A stretch of DNA of 64,000 bases, taken from Roseicyclus sp. Its GTDB lineage: Bacteria; Pseudomonadota; Alphaproteobacteria; Rhodobacterales; Rhodobacteraceae. This document shows, piece by piece, positions 62,639 to 64,000 of the stretch. The notes beneath the pieces are model-generated. The model did not search any database and had not been told where the DNA came from. It saw only the letters and a program-made list of their open reading frames with translations. The position numbers were made by a program, and so were the translations under genes. The stretch spans positions 55,796 to 119,795 of the forward strand of contig JAGYLB010000072.1 in assembly GCA_018401055.1 (NCBI GenBank). Reading direction: 5' to 3'. Positions within the stretch are counted from its first letter, which is position 1; each line of letters starts with the position of its first letter.

Positions 62639-63505
62639 ATGACCGCTCCCCGCGTCTCCTTTGAGTTCTTCCCGCCCAAATCGCTCGAGGCGTCGTTCCG
62701 GCTGTGGGAAACGCTGGGCGTGCTGTCGCCGCTGGCGCCAACCTTCGTCTCGGTGACCTATGGCGCGGGCGGCACGACGCGGGCGTTGACCCATGACGCG
62801 GTCAAGACGATCCATGCCAATTACGGTGTCGATGTTGCGGCCCACCTGACCTGCGTCGACGCCACCCGCGAAGAGACGCTGGAGATCGCGGAAAGCTATG
62901 CCGCCGCCGGCGTGACGCAGATCGTTGCGCTGCGTGGCGATCCGCCAAAGGGCGCAGGCCGGTTCACCCCCCATCCCGAAGGCTTCGCCAATTCGATCGA
63001 GCTGATCGAGGCTCTGGCGAAAACCGGCAAGTTCCACCTTCGCGTCGGCGCCTACCCCGACCCGCACCCCGAGGCACAGTCGATGCAGGACTGCGTCGAT
63101 TTCCTCAAGCGCAAGATCGACGCCGGCGCGTCCTCGGCCATCACCCAGTTCTTCTTCGAGGCCGAGACCTTCTTCCGCTTCCGCGACGCCTGCGCGGCGG
63201 CGGGCATCACCGCGCCCATCATTCCCGGCATCTTGCCGATCAATTCCTGGAAGGGCGTGCGCAAATTCGCCGAAATGTGCGGCACGCCGATCCCGGTCTG
63301 GCTGGACGAAGCCTTCGACAAGGCCAGCCGCGACGGGCGCGAGCAGCTCTTGGCCACGGCACTGGCGACGGAACTGTGCACCGACCTGATCGAGGGCGGG
63401 GTCGAGGACCTGCATTTCTACACGCTCAACGCCCCCGACCTGACCCGCGATGTCTGCGCGGCGCTGGGCGTGACCCCCAAGGTCGCGTTGTCCGAAGTGG
63501 CGTGA
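62639..63505 (+). CDS. metF: Methylenetetrahydrofolate reductase
   Basis: FAD enzyme making 5-methyl-THF for methionine synthase. 288 residues, intact: VSFEFFPPKSLEASFRLWET, FVSVTYGAGGTTRALTHDAV, HLTCVDATREETLEIAESYA, IVALRGDPPKGAGRFTPHPE, LRVGAYPDPHPEAQSMQDCV and ITQFFFEAETFFRFRDACAA. Start at 62639. Confidence 0.96.
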   Translation: MTAPRVSFEFFPPKSLEASFRLWETLGVLSPLAPTFVSVTYGAGGTTRALTHDAVKTIHANYGVDVAAHLTCVDATREETLEIAESYAAAGVTQIVALRGDPPKGAGRFTPHPEGFANSIELIEALAKTGKFHLRVGAYPDPHPEAQSMQDCVDFLKRKIDAGASSAITQFFFEAETFFRFRDACAAAGITAPIIPGILPINSWKGVRKFAEMCGTPIPVWLDEAFDKASRDGREQLLATALATELCTDLIEGGVEDLHFYTLNAPDLTRDVCAALGVTPKVALSEVA

Positions 63506-63598
63506 GGGATGGGGGCTCTGCCCCCGCCCGTCCGTCGCCATTGTCTCTCGGAGCAATGGCGCGACAATGCCGACGCCCGGCATATGTTCAAGACAGCG

Positions 63599-63624
63599 AA
63601 GGGCGCAAGAAAATCGCGCCCTCA
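63599..63624 (+). terminator. Weak terminator-like hairpin
   Basis: GGGCGC-(aagaaaatc)-GCGCCC followed by TCATC, in the 214-nt gap between metF and argD. No T run, so it may instead be an attenuating or structural hairpin. Confidence 0.35.
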
Positions 63625-63719
63625 TCACACAGCCCACTTGACCCCATCATCTTCCGTGAATTGACTTGGGATGCGGCCTGCGCAATGCAGTCCCTTTCAG
63701 TCCAGCATCGGAGACGGAG

Positions 63720-64000
63720 ATGATCTCGCCTGTCCTGCCCAGCTACAACCGTGCCAAGCTGTCCTTCGTCAAAGGCGAAGGCTCGTGGATGGTCGAGGCC
63801 GACGGGCGACGCTTCGTCGATTTCGCCTCCGGCATCGCGGTGATGTCGCTGGGCCACGGGCACCCGGCGCTGGTCAAGGCATTGACCGATCAGGCGGGGG
63901 CGCTGTGGCACACTTCGAACCTCTATGTCGTGCCGCAGCAGGAGGCGCTGGCCGAACGCCTTGTCGAGCATACCTTCGCCGATACGGTCTTTTTCTGCAA
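63720..64000 (+). CDS. argD: Acetylornithine aminotransferase, N-terminal part (cut by window end)
   Basis: Starts MISPVLPSYNRAKLSFVKGE and continues VDFASGIAVMSLGHGHPALV, LWHTSNLYVVPQQEALAERL and DTVFFCN, the N-terminal part of a class III PLP aminotransferase (acetylornithine/succinyldiaminopimelate type) in arginine synthesis. GGAGACGGAG precedes the ATG at 63720. The PLP lysine lies beyond the window, so the subfamily rests on the N-terminal sequence alone. Confidence 0.82.
   Translation, partial: MISPVLPSYNRAKLSFVKGEGSWMVEADGRRFVDFASGIAVMSLGHGHPALVKALTDQAGALWHTSNLYVVPQQEALAERLVEHTFADTVFFC

Overview
The window is GC-rich and gene-dense, and it reads as chromosome from an alphaproteobacterium of the Rhodobacteraceae/Roseobacter group. 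The basis is gene content and neighbourhood: ubiK/lgt/MidA/pgeF, Hsp20 next to DUF1150, purEK, atpHAGDC followed by an H-type lectin gene, a Sat-CysC enzyme behind an EPS-type MarR regulator, a Pcs-type phosphatidylcholine synthase, and metR divergent from metF. No rRNA, tRNA, CRISPR array, phage module or transposase was found. Most of the window is core metabolism.

Layout. 0-4 kb: a small secreted protein, ubiK, lgt, a MidA-like methyltransferase and pgeF. 4-10 kb: a TPR-sulfotransferase with an Lrp regulator, trxB, and a MarR-Sat-CysC reading frame behind two copies of the operator TGTTCA-N4-TGAACA. 10-17 kb: an HxlR/QorB-type divergent pair, a secreted protein of 19 MORN repeats, nadE, two tandem paralogous membrane proteins, DUF1150 and Hsp20. 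17-24 kb: ydcH, purE-purK, a lipase, a NUDIX hydrolase, and an operon of a beta-hydroxyacid dehydrogenase, an orphan phnM and a drug/metabolite transporter. 24-34 kb: groES-groEL with a CIRCE operator, ppaC, HAD phosphatase, MaoC, ribF, a YcgN-type cysteine-cluster protein, threonine aldolase, an alpha/beta hydrolase, an HCCA isomerase and prs. 34-39 kb: an intact F1 ATP synthase operon. 39-42 kb: two acidic Pro/Glu-linker envelope proteins, each behind a copy of an 81-nt repeat. 42-50.6 kb: a methyltransferase, gloB, clpA, an M23 peptidase and a MotA/ExbB-like plus MotB/OmpA-like motor pair that resembles ZorAB. 50.7-64 kb: ChaC, DUF2125, extensin-like protein, tyrC-like/hisC, priA, fsa, DUF484-xerC, pcs, an inositol monophosphatase, metR/metF and the start of argD.

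How the genes fit together. Sat-CysC makes APS/PAPS, the donor the nearby sulfotransferase would need. purE/purK, prs, nadE, ribF and hisC supply nucleotide, cofactor and histidine precursors. Several genes act on the envelope: lgt, pgeF, the M23 peptidase, the extensin-like protein, the MORN protein, the motor pair and the two Pro/Glu proteins.

Quality caveat. About half of the recognisable genes carry one or more frameshifts, including genes that cannot normally be lost (groEL, groES, priA, trxB, nadE, ribF). In contrast, 32.7-47.4 kb has none. I read most of them as base-calling or assembly indels rather than pseudogenes and annotate the full span of each gene, with approximate shift positions. 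Approximate positions were judged by eye from where family-like sequence changes frame.
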